Below, one piece after another: positions 53,075 to 61,152 of a stretch of 64,000 bases of DNA. Below the pieces are notes generated by a model. That model was not told the origin of the DNA and made no database searches. It saw only the letters and a program-made list of their open reading frames with translations. The stretch lies in the NCBI RefSeq assembly GCF_040371945.1, contig NZ_BAABWS010000001.1, positions 868,001-932,000 of the forward strand. The letters run 5' to 3'. Position 1 is the first letter of the stretch, and the number at the start of each line of letters is the position of its first letter. Source of the DNA: Litorivita sp040371945 (GTDB taxonomy: Bacteria > Pseudomonadota > Alphaproteobacteria > Rhodobacterales > Rhodobacteraceae). Made by a program: the position numbers and the translations under genes.

Positions 53075-53965
53075 ATGCCACATATCACCGCCAACGGGAT
53101 CGAGATATTTTACGACATGAACGGGCCAGAGGACGGCAAACCGATTCTTCTGATCAGCGGGGTCGGCACGCAAATGACCCGCTATACGGACAGTTTTGTC
53201 GCCACATTGGCAGGGCGCGGATACCGCGTCATCCGCATGGACAACCGCGACATCGGCCTGAGCCAGAAATTCACCCAAGCGGGCGTGCCGGATTTCAAGG
53301 CGATCATCGGCGATATGATGGCCGCAAAGACGCCCCAAGTGCCCTATCATCTGGACGATATGGCCGCCGATGCGGCGGCGCTTCTTGATGCGCTTGGCAT
53401 TGAGGCAGCCCATATCGTCGGCTCGTCCATGGGCGGTATGATTGTGCAACTCATGGCCGCCGACCACCCCCATAAGGTGCTCTCGATGACCTCGATCATG
53501 TCCACCACGGGCAACCCCGCTCTGCCGCGCGCCACCGAAGAGGCGATGGCGGTATTGACCACGCCGCGCCCCGACGCGGGCAAGGACCGCGAAGCCTATA
53601 TCGCCAGCGGCATCAAAACCGCCAAAGTCATCGGCTCGCCCGCCTTTCCGATTGCGGATGCGGACCTGCGCGCGGCGGTCGAGGCGGACCTTGATCGCTC
53701 CTACCACCCCACCGGATTTGCCCGCCAATATGCGGCGATCCTCGCCAATGGCGACCGGCGCGCCAAGCTCAAAACCATCACCTGCCCCGTCGCCGTGGTC
53801 CACGGCGTCCAAGACCCCTTGGTCCCCGTCGACGGCGGGCGCGATACGGCGGCGGTGATCGAGGGCGCGGTTCTGGTCGAGATCGACGGCATGGGCCACA
53901 ACATCCCGCCGCAGATCAACGACCGCGTGGCCGACGGGATCGAGCAAGCAACCCTGCGCGCCTGA
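53075..53965 (+). CDS. Alpha/beta hydrolase
   Basis: A 296-residue alpha/beta-fold hydrolase. The nucleophile elbow is GSSMGG (Ser about residue 122), DNRDIGLS matches the strand-4 region, and the His of the triad is in DGMGHNIPPQ near the C-terminus. The start at 53075 follows AGGGAGAGGAACC. It is divergent from the monooxygenase gene, whose ester product it could hydrolyse. Its exact substrate cannot be told from sequence; lipases, esterases and peptidases of this fold look alike. Confidence 0.9.
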   Translation: MPHITANGIEIFYDMNGPEDGKPILLISGVGTQMTRYTDSFVATLAGRGYRVIRMDNRDIGLSQKFTQAGVPDFKAIIGDMMAAKTPQVPYHLDDMAADAAALLDALGIEAAHIVGSSMGGMIVQLMAADHPHKVLSMTSIMSTTGNPALPRATEEAMAVLTTPRPDAGKDREAYIASGIKTAKVIGSPAFPIADADLRAAVEADLDRSYHPTGFARQYAAILANGDRRAKLKTITCPVAVVHGVQDPLVPVDGGRDTAAVIEGAVLVEIDGMGHNIPPQINDRVADGIEQATLRA

Positions 53966-54029
53966 GCCAAAAGCACATCGGGCGGAGGCTTCATCGCCCC
54001 CGCCCGATCACATGCAATATAAGCGGATA

Positions 54030-54929
54030 TTAAGAGCGGTCGGTCCGGTGGCGCACCAATCCCTCTTGGGCCACATTGGCCACCAGCTTGCCCTCGCGGG
54101 TAAAGACCTTGCCACGGTTGAACCCGCGCGAGCCGCCCGCCCAAGGGCTGTCCATCACATAGAGCAGCCAGTCGTCAATACGGATATCCTCGTGAATCCA
54201 AAGCGCGTGATCGAGAGAGGCGACCTGCATATCCTTGTCGGAAAAGCTTTTGGCATGGGGCAACATCGACACCCCCAAAAGCCCCATATCCGACGAGAAA
54301 GCCAACGCCGCGCGATGCACCGCCGGATCGTCGCCCATCGGCCCTTTGGCGCGGAACCACACCGCCTGTTTGGGCGGCTGCGGCTCGACCACAAAAGGCG
54401 CGCGCAAAACGGTAGGGCGCAATTCGATCGGACGGTTGAACCGCAAGAACTGCAAGAACTGCTCGGGCAATTCGCCCTTGAACCGCTCGGCGAGTTGCTC
54501 CTCATTCTCGAGATCCTCGGGCGGAGGAATATCTTCGGGCATCTCGTCTTGATGCGACAATCCCTTTTCGTCGAAATGGAAGGACGCCGCGAGGTTCAAG
54601 ATCGGCCGCCCGTTTTGCACCGCAACAACGCGGCGGGTGGCAAAGCTGCCGCCGTCATAATCGCGCTCGACGCGGTAAAGCACCGGCGCCGTAGCATCTC
54701 CGGGACGCATGAAATAGGCATGTAGCGAATGGGCCTTGCGCGCCGCCTCGACCGTGCCGGTTGCGGCCATCAAGGCCTGAGCAATCACCTGCCCGCCAAA
54801 GGAGCGCCCGCGCCCGTTTGGCGTGGCGATCCCGCGATAATAATCCTCCTCGATCCGCTCCACGTCCAAAATACGGCGCAGCCCTTCGACAAGCTGTTCA
54901 GCGGTGGGTTTGGCAGGGTCATTGCTCAT
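54030..54929 (-). CDS. tesB: Acyl-CoA thioesterase II
   Basis: A 299-residue double-hotdog thioesterase that cleaves acyl-CoA to free acid and CoA. NGRGRSFGGQVIAQALMAATGTV near residues 47-70 is the first hotdog motif, and VASLDHALWIHEDIRIDDWLLYVMDSPWAGGSRGFNRGKVF carries the second-domain Asp, Ser/Thr and Gln/Asn catalytic set. Length is typical. It is convergent with the hydrolase gene and stands next to the peptide transporter operon on the same strand. Confidence 0.93.
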   Translation of the reverse strand: MSNDPAKPTAEQLVEGLRRILDVERIEEDYYRGIATPNGRGRSFGGQVIAQALMAATGTVEAARKAHSLHAYFMRPGDATAPVLYRVERDYDGGSFATRRVVAVQNGRPILNLAASFHFDEKGLSHQDEMPEDIPPPEDLENEEQLAERFKGELPEQFLQFLRFNRPIELRPTVLRAPFVVEPQPPKQAVWFRAKGPMGDDPAVHRAALAFSSDMGLLGVSMLPHAKSFSDKDMQVASLDHALWIHEDIRIDDWLLYVMDSPWAGGSRGFNRGKVFTREGKLVANVAQEGLVRHRTDRS

Positions 54930-55045
54930 AGGGGTCTGTCTCCGGCGGATGGAAGTGGCTTCGGGCGCTCATAGGGACGCCAAATCTCGGCGGATGCAAG
55001 AGGCATGCGCCGGATTTTTGCTGCGAATGCAAAGCGACGCTGCGC

Positions 55046-56026
55046 TCAGATCAACGGATGATGGCAGGCGACCATATGGCCCTTGGCCACCTCGCGCGGC
55101 TGCGGCACCTGCGCGGCGCAGGTCTCGCTCGCCAAGGGGCAGCGCGTGCGAAACCGGCATCCCGAGGGCGGATTGACCGGCGACGGCAATTCGCCGGGCA
55201 CCAGATGCAATTCGCGGCGCGGCGCATCGGGGTCCGGCTCGGGCACGGCGGCGATCAGGCTGCGCGTATAGGGATGCGCGGGCTGGCGGTAGATGGTTTC
55301 GGCATCGGCCAATTCGCACAGCATCCCCAGATACATCACCGCCACGCGGTCAGAAACATGTTTCACCACCGCCAGATCATGGCTGATGAACAGCATGGTC
55401 AGACCGAATTCGCCCTTGAGCTCTTCAAGAAGGTTGAGCGTTTGCGCCTGCACCGAGACATCCAGAGCCGACACCGCCTCGTCGCAAACCAGCAAATCGG
55501 GCCGCAAGATCAAGGCGCGGGCGATGGAAATCCGCTGGCACTGCCCGCCGGAAAACTCGTGCGGGCGCCGATCCAGCGCCTGCTCGCCGTTCAGACCGAC
55601 CTTTTCGAGCATCTCCACCACCAGTTTGGTGCGCTCTTCCTCCGATCCGCCCAGCCCCGCAATCTCGAGCGGCGCGGCGACGATATCGCGCACCGTCTGG
55701 CGCGGATTGAGCGAGGCAATCGGGTCTTGGAAAATCATCTGGAACTGGCGCCGCGCGGTTTGCAGCGCCTTGCCGCGCAGGCCGGTCAATTCTGTCCCGT
55801 CCATCACCACGCGCCCCGATGTGGGCGGCGGCAATTGCATCACGGCGCGCGCCGCGGAGGATTTGCCGCAGCCGCTTTCGCCGACAAGGCCCAGCGTCTC
55901 GCCGCGTTTGACCGTGACCGACAGGTTCGACACCGCATGAACCTTGGCCCCGCCTCCGAGCGGGTATTCAACCGTCATATCATCAAGGACGAGGAAATCG
56001 TCGATCGCTCCGCTTTGCGCGTTCAT
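55046..56026 (-). CDS. Peptide ABC transporter ATP-binding protein (DppF/OppF type)
   Basis: A 326-residue ATPase. Walker A GESGCGKSS (about 52-60), signature FSGGQCQRISIARAL, Walker B LLVCDEAVSALDVS, and the C-terminal oligopeptide/dipeptide extension with CRFRTRCPLASETC that may hold an iron-sulfur cluster. It overlaps the DppD-type gene by four bases and is last in the operon. Substrate could be peptides, opines or nickel. Confidence 0.92.
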   Translation of the reverse strand: MNAQSGAIDDFLVLDDMTVEYPLGGGAKVHAVSNLSVTVKRGETLGLVGESGCGKSSAARAVMQLPPPTSGRVVMDGTELTGLRGKALQTARRQFQMIFQDPIASLNPRQTVRDIVAAPLEIAGLGGSEEERTKLVVEMLEKVGLNGEQALDRRPHEFSGGQCQRISIARALILRPDLLVCDEAVSALDVSVQAQTLNLLEELKGEFGLTMLFISHDLAVVKHVSDRVAVMYLGMLCELADAETIYRQPAHPYTRSLIAAVPEPDPDAPRRELHLVPGELPSPVNPPSGCRFRTRCPLASETCAAQVPQPREVAKGHMVACHHPLI

Positions 56027-57009
56027 GCGGCATTCTCCGTAGCATCCAAAGGTTTGAAACAGGCAAAGGCATGGGTTTGCCCCTCAAGCGCGGGCTTGGC
56101 CTCGTGGCAATGGGCATCGGCCAAGGGGCAGCGCGGCGCAAAGGCGCATCCATGCGGCGCATTGATCAAATCGGGCGGACGCCCCTCGATGGCATCAAGC
56201 CGGTGGTGCGCATCGTCGGTGATCCGCGGGATCGACGCCAAAAGCGCCGCCGTATAGGGATGGCGCGTGCCGCGAAACAGATCGCGCACGGGGGCCTTTT
56301 CGACGATCCGCCCCGCATACATCACCGCCACATCATCACAGCGCCCCGCCACCACGCCCATATCATGGGTGATCAGGATCATCGCCATATTCTTCTCGCG
56401 CACCATCCGTTGCAGCAGGTCCAAAATGTCGGCCTGCACCGTCACGTCGAGCGCGGTTGTCGGCTCGTCCGCGATGAGCAACTTCGGCTCGCAGGCGATG
56501 GCAATGGCAATCGCCACCCGTTGGCGCATCCCGCCGGACAATTGATGCGGGTGCTGATCGACGCGCACATCCGCTTGCGGCAATCCGACCTGCTTGAGAA
56601 GCTCGACCGCACGTTTGCGCGCCTCGGCTTTGCCCATGCCCAGATGCACCCGCAGCACTTCCATGATCTGCACGCCAATGGTCAGCGTCGGGTTGAGCGA
56701 GGTCATCGGGTCTTGGAAGACGATGGCCATTTCGGTCCCGCGCATGGCGCGCAATTGCGTCTCCGACAGGGTCGTCAGATCGGTGCCGCCAAGGTAGACC
56801 TCCGACCCCGGACCGGTGATGGCGCTTTGCGGCAAGAGGCGCAACAGCGAGCGCGACAATACCGATTTGCCCGAGCCGCTTTCGCCCACCACGCCCAAGG
56901 TCTTGCCGCGCTCCAGCGTGAAGCTGACGCCATCGACCGCTTGCAACATGCCGCGCGAAGTGGCGAAGGCCGTACGTTGGTTTCTTACATCAAGGATGAT
57001 CTGTGCCAT
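56023..57009 (-). CDS. Peptide ABC transporter ATP-binding protein (DppD/OppD type)
   Basis: A 328-residue ATPase. Walker A GESGSGKSV, signature LSGGMRQRVAIAIAI, Walker B LLIADEPTTALDVT and the family C-terminal segment CAFAPRCPLADAHC are present. Pairs with the DppF-type subunit encoded immediately downstream. It starts 11 bases after the permease gene stop. Confidence 0.92.
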   Translation of the reverse strand: MAQIILDVRNQRTAFATSRGMLQAVDGVSFTLERGKTLGVVGESGSGKSVLSRSLLRLLPQSAITGPGSEVYLGGTDLTTLSETQLRAMRGTEMAIVFQDPMTSLNPTLTIGVQIMEVLRVHLGMGKAEARKRAVELLKQVGLPQADVRVDQHPHQLSGGMRQRVAIAIAIACEPKLLIADEPTTALDVTVQADILDLLQRMVREKNMAMILITHDMGVVAGRCDDVAVMYAGRIVEKAPVRDLFRGTRHPYTAALLASIPRITDDAHHRLDAIEGRPPDLINAPHGCAFAPRCPLADAHCHEAKPALEGQTHAFACFKPLDATENAA

Positions 57010-57020
57010 CTTCTGCTCCC

Positions 57021-57959
57021 TTAAATTGCGCCTTCGCGCATATCGGCCAAACGGCGGCGGATCGCATCGCCCACGAGGTTAAAGCTCAACACCGTGACGA
57101 ACATCACCGCCGTCGGATAAAGCGAAATATACGGCGCCGTATCGAGCAATTCGCGCCCTTCGGCGATGATCCCGCCCCAGCTTGGCGTCGGGGCCTTGAC
57201 CGACAGACCAAGGAAGGACAGCGCGCCTTCGACCACGATCGCAATCGGAATGTCGATCAAGACAAAGGCCACCAGCGGCCAGATGATATTGGGGAAAATC
57301 TCGCGCAGCAAAATGCGCATGTCGGAGGCCCCCATCGCGCGGGCCGCCAAGACAAATTCGCGCCCTGCGTAATTGAGCGTCGCCGCCCGCGTGATCCGCG
57401 CTGCCGAGGGGATGAACAACAGCCCCAGCGAGAAACACACCATAAAGAGCGAGCCGCCAAAGATCACCGAAAACAGCAAGAGGATCACCAGCCCCGGAAT
57501 GGCGAGCCATGTGTCGATGGCAATCCCGATGATTTCATCGACCCAGCCGCGATAAAACCCTGCGGCCATGCCAAGGATCAAGCCAAGCCCCACCCCGATG
57601 GCAGGCGCCGCAAACCCCACGGTCAAAGAGACCCGCGCGCCGTAGATCAAACGGCTGAGCAAATCGCGCCCCAAAGCATCGGTGCCCAGCAGATGGCCTT
57701 CGGCCGTGCCCGGTGCGGCTTTGATATTCATCCAGTCGATCTCGTCGGCGGGCATCAACCCCCAAAGCGGCGCGAAAATCGCGGCCACCGCCACGATGAT
57801 CAACCAGCCCAGCGGAATCCAAAAGAACGGCCCCAAACGGTTGCGCTTGGCGTGCATCGCCTTGGCCGCCACATTGCGCAACTCCTGCGCCTTGGCCGGA
57901 TCGATCTTACGCGGTGCGGGATCGGTGTTCATGTCGGAATTGGTCGAAATATCAGCCAT
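57021..57959 (-). CDS. Peptide ABC transporter permease (DppC type)
   Basis: A 312-residue inner-membrane permease with an N-terminal cytoplasmic leader. Six membrane helices begin at WIPLGWLIIVAVAAIFAPLWGL, and the coupling motif EFVLAARAMGASDMRILLREIFPN follows. The start at 57959 (MADISTNS) is preferred over an ATG 16 codons upstream; it overlaps the end of the DppB-type gene by eight bases. Confidence 0.92.
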   Translation of the reverse strand: MADISTNSDMNTDPAPRKIDPAKAQELRNVAAKAMHAKRNRLGPFFWIPLGWLIIVAVAAIFAPLWGLMPADEIDWMNIKAAPGTAEGHLLGTDALGRDLLSRLIYGARVSLTVGFAAPAIGVGLGLILGMAAGFYRGWVDEIIGIAIDTWLAIPGLVILLLFSVIFGGSLFMVCFSLGLLFIPSAARITRAATLNYAGREFVLAARAMGASDMRILLREIFPNIIWPLVAFVLIDIPIAIVVEGALSFLGLSVKAPTPSWGGIIAEGRELLDTAPYISLYPTAVMFVTVLSFNLVGDAIRRRLADMREGAI

Positions 57960-58905
57960 GGGACCGCCCTTGTCTGACCCGTGGGTCGAGCCACGCATAG
58001 GCGACATCCACGAGGAAATTGGCCATCACGAAAGCAATGGCAAAGAAGGTGACGCAGCCTTGGATCACGATGAAATCGCGCGTATTGACCGCATGAATGA
58101 GCAGCCGCCCGACACCAGGAATGCCGAAAATCTGCTCGATAATGATCGCCCCGCCCATCAGCCGCGCCACTTGCAGGCCAAGGATGGTGATCATCGAAAA
58201 GCTGGAGGGGCGCAGCGCATGGGCCCAAAGAATGCGCGCATCGCTCATCCCCTTCGCCCGTGCCAGCGCGATGTAATTCTCTTGCAACACGCCGATCATC
58301 TCGACCCGCAGCGTGCGCATCAGCACCGTCCATTCGACCAAGGCCAAGGACAACGCAGGCAAGAACATGCGGCTCAAATTGGCGCCAAGTCCGTTGCTGA
58401 TCGGCTCGTAGCCCGTGGCCGGAAACCACCCCAGCCCGAGCGCGAAGAAATAGATAAGCAAGATCGCCGTCATGAAGGAAGGCATCGACACCGACCCGAA
58501 GGCCACCGCGCCAATGATCCGGTCCGCACGGCTTCCGGGGCGATAGGCGCTGATCATCCCCATCGGCACCGCCAGCAAAAGCGCCATGAATTGCGCCATC
58601 AGCATCAATTCGAGCGAGACAGGAAACCGGTCGGTCAATTGGTCCCAAACGTCTTCCTTGCTCAGAAAGCTTTGCCCCCAATCGCCCACCGCAATGCCAG
58701 CGGCCCAATCGGCGTAGCGGACCAAAAGCGGACGGTCGAGGCCAAGATCCTCGCGAATGCCCTGCACCTCTTCTTCGGAGGAAATGATCCCCGTCATCTG
58801 ATAGGCGACATCGCCCGGCAGCACGTTCACCAATAGGAAAGTTGCAAAAGTGACCGTCACAAGGACGATCGCAAGGCGTTGCAAACGCCGCAATAGATAT
58901 CTCAA
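57952..58905 (-). CDS. Peptide ABC transporter permease (DppB type)
   Basis: A 317-residue permease with six membrane helices starting MRYLLRRLQRLAIVLVTVTFATFLLVNVLPGD, the usual DppB N-terminus. The EAA-type motif appears as NYIALARAKGMSDARILWAHALRPS. It lies 98 bases downstream of the binding-protein gene. Confidence 0.92.
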   Translation of the reverse strand: MRYLLRRLQRLAIVLVTVTFATFLLVNVLPGDVAYQMTGIISSEEEVQGIREDLGLDRPLLVRYADWAAGIAVGDWGQSFLSKEDVWDQLTDRFPVSLELMLMAQFMALLLAVPMGMISAYRPGSRADRIIGAVAFGSVSMPSFMTAILLIYFFALGLGWFPATGYEPISNGLGANLSRMFLPALSLALVEWTVLMRTLRVEMIGVLQENYIALARAKGMSDARILWAHALRPSSFSMITILGLQVARLMGGAIIIEQIFGIPGVGRLLIHAVNTRDFIVIQGCVTFFAIAFVMANFLVDVAYAWLDPRVRQGRSHG

Positions 58906-59003
58906 GGCAGGGTCCTCGGGGATGCAGGTCAGTCAGTCAGGATCAAGTCAGAGGTCTACGCGCGCCACCGGGGAATGGCAGCGCGCGCAGGTCACACACA
59001 GTG

Positions 59004-60587
59004 TTACTCGTCAATCCACGCACGGGTCACATCGACCACACCGCGGTAAGGCGCCGGAACGCCCTTGACGCGCTTGGTGGTGAAGGCCCAGTAACGGCCA
59101 CCGCCCCAATAGAGCATCGAGCCGTCCTCGTTGATCGCTTGGATCAACTCGCACTGCAGCTGCAGACGCTCTTCACGGTCCTTGGAGGTGCGCATGGCCA
59201 TGGCTTTGGCATCCAGTTCGGGCGAAGAGAAACCGGTCAGGTTATAGCTCGACTTGGAGAAGACATTGGCAAAAATCTGCGGACCGATATCCGCGCCATC
59301 GGCGATCCGCCAACCGGAGATGCCAAAGTCTTGGGTAAAGACGCGCTTCACAAGGGTCGATTGATCGACCGGCTGAAGCTCAAGTTCGATGCCCGCAGGC
59401 TTCATCATCTGCTGCATCAATTCGCCAAGCTCGCGGCCACGCGGGGTCGCGGTGTGGATCATCACGATTTTGACCGGCTGGCCGTAATCGTCGATCAACG
59501 CCTTGGCGGCTTTGGGGTCATAGTCGCGATAGCCCGCTTTGCCGCAATCCTTGAGCTGCCCCAAAGGATGGGTGACCACAGGGCGCGTGTCTTGCCAGAT
59601 GATCTTGACCAAAGCCGGTTGGTTCATCGCCGAAGCCACGGCTTGGCGCACACGCACATCGTCAAGCGGCGGCTTGCGCGTATTGAGCAACATCGTCGAT
59701 GCGCCGCCCCCGTCCGAATACATCGCAACGATGTCATCGTCTTTTTGCGCCTCGACGATCGTGGTGCCGCGGTCGGTCCAGATCACGTCAACCTCGCCCG
59801 ATTTCATCGACGCATAGCGTGTTTGCGTATCGGGCAGGACGCGGAAATTGATCCCGTCGAGATTGATCTCATCGGCATCGCGATACCCGTCCCACTTTTC
59901 GACGATGATCCGGTCGCCCGAGGCCCAGCTGACAAATTTGAACGGACCGGTTCCGACCGGCTCGCGGTTTTGCTTGCCTGCCGCGACATGTTCGCTCGGC
60001 GGGATCGGGCCGGACATGGAGGTCGTCGCCAGATAGGGCAGCAAGGCCTGCCACGGGTGGGCCAGATGGAATTCGACCGTCAGCGGATCGACCACCTTGA
60101 CCTCTTTGATCGCGGTCAGAAAGCTGCGCGAGGCAGATTTCGCTTCGGGATCGAGAATACGGTTGTAATGCGCGGCCACGTCTTCGGCATCGAAATCCGA
60201 GCCGTCGTGGAACTTCACGCCTTCGCGCAGCTTGAAGGTCCAAACAGTCTGCGCCTCATCGGCGCTCCATTCCGTGGCCAAAAGCGGCGTGGATTCGCCG
60301 GACGCGGCATCGAACCCGAGCAGCGGCTCCATCATGGTGCGAATGACGATCTCGCCGGTTTGGCCCAGAACGCCGCCCTCCACGGTGTCAAATCCGCGCA
60401 CATCGGTTTCCAAAGCCACGTTCAAAGTGCCGCCCTTCTTGGCGGCCATATGGCTTTCGGCTTGCGCCATCGGCGCGGTGGTCAGTGTGAAAGCAAAGGC
60501 TGCAAAACCTGCCGCGTGCAAGAAACCGCGACGGCTGAGCCCAAAACGCAGCGCCTTGGCGCCGCACAACAGACGTTTCGTCCGCAT
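59004..60587 (-). CDS. Peptide-type ABC transporter substrate-binding protein with Tat signal
   Basis: A 527-residue extracellular solute-binding protein family 5 receptor. The N-terminus carries SRRGFLHAAGFAAFAFTLTTA, a twin-arginine motif and hydrophobic core ending at AQA, so it is probably exported folded through Tat. The mature part starts with KKGGTLNVALETDVRGFD, and EGVKFHDGSDFDAEDVAAHYNRI is the family-5 signature. It heads the operon; GGGAGGATTATC precedes the ATG. Substrate not certain: peptides, glutathione or opines are all possible. Confidence 0.93.
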   Translation of the reverse strand: MRTKRLLCGAKALRFGLSRRGFLHAAGFAAFAFTLTTAPMAQAESHMAAKKGGTLNVALETDVRGFDTVEGGVLGQTGEIVIRTMMEPLLGFDAASGESTPLLATEWSADEAQTVWTFKLREGVKFHDGSDFDAEDVAAHYNRILDPEAKSASRSFLTAIKEVKVVDPLTVEFHLAHPWQALLPYLATTSMSGPIPPSEHVAAGKQNREPVGTGPFKFVSWASGDRIIVEKWDGYRDADEINLDGINFRVLPDTQTRYASMKSGEVDVIWTDRGTTIVEAQKDDDIVAMYSDGGGASTMLLNTRKPPLDDVRVRQAVASAMNQPALVKIIWQDTRPVVTHPLGQLKDCGKAGYRDYDPKAAKALIDDYGQPVKIVMIHTATPRGRELGELMQQMMKPAGIELELQPVDQSTLVKRVFTQDFGISGWRIADGADIGPQIFANVFSKSSYNLTGFSSPELDAKAMAMRTSKDREERLQLQCELIQAINEDGSMLYWGGGRYWAFTTKRVKGVPAPYRGVVDVTRAWIDE

Positions 60588-61152
60588 TGATAATCCTCCC
60601 AGATCGTTTTCACCCCGCTCTGATGGCAGGTAGGGGGATCATGTCGGCAAATGGGGCGTTTGTGAATACTCAATATTCGAAAAACACATTTTTCGTTATA
60701 TTTCCGCCATGCGGAACCCTGCCCTGCTCCGCCCCACAATCGCAGCGAAATTCGGGGCGCAAACAGGTGAAGGCGGGTAAAATCCATGTAATAAAGCGAT
60801 AAATCGCCGCTGAACGGGTCATAATCCGTTACATTCTTTCCGCAAATGCAAAATGCCCTGCCGCAACGCAGCAACAACCATCCGCTGGCGAATACTACGA
60901 TTAGCATACCCTATCTTTTAAAATGGCAGGCGCAGGCGATTCCCGCCGCAGCCTTTGTGCCGCTTTGTGCGGCCATAAGCGCCGCGCAGCTCGGCAAAGC
61001 GCGCGCGCCGCAAACGGGCGGCGCCGCCTCGGCAGGGCGGCAAAGACAGAGGAGAAGCGGCCGCGCGTCAAAGCGCCGCCCGCAAGCCGCGTGGGCCAGA
61101 TGCGGGGTGCGGGTCGTTCAAGCGAGCAAGGCTGCGCGGCGCGGGGGCCTGC
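60588..61152 (-). other. Upstream region of the ABC transporter operon
   Basis: These 565 bases separate the decarboxylase gene end from the transporter operon. They hold a degenerate copy of the TCGAA-N5-GGTATG motif at 60665-60680 and, overlapping it, a hairpin CGAAAAA-CACA-TTTTTCG at 60678-60695. The left part is AT-rich compared with the surroundings and is the likely promoter. The right part (about 60940-61152) is GC-rich with no gene visible. I see no clear terminator for the decarboxylase. Confidence 0.4.
60665..60680 (-). promoter_or_regulatory. Degenerate TCGAA-N5-GGTATG motif, copy 5
   Basis: On the minus strand it reads TCGAATATTGAGTATT, matching nine of the eleven fixed positions. 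It lies 78 bases upstream of the binding-protein ATG in the same orientation as copies 3 and 4. Confidence 0.3.

Noticed and set aside
53977..54008. Hairpin ATCGGGCG/CGCCCGAT between the hydrolase and tesB as a terminator
   Set aside because: The stem is only 8 bp with a 16-base loop and there is no T run on either strand.
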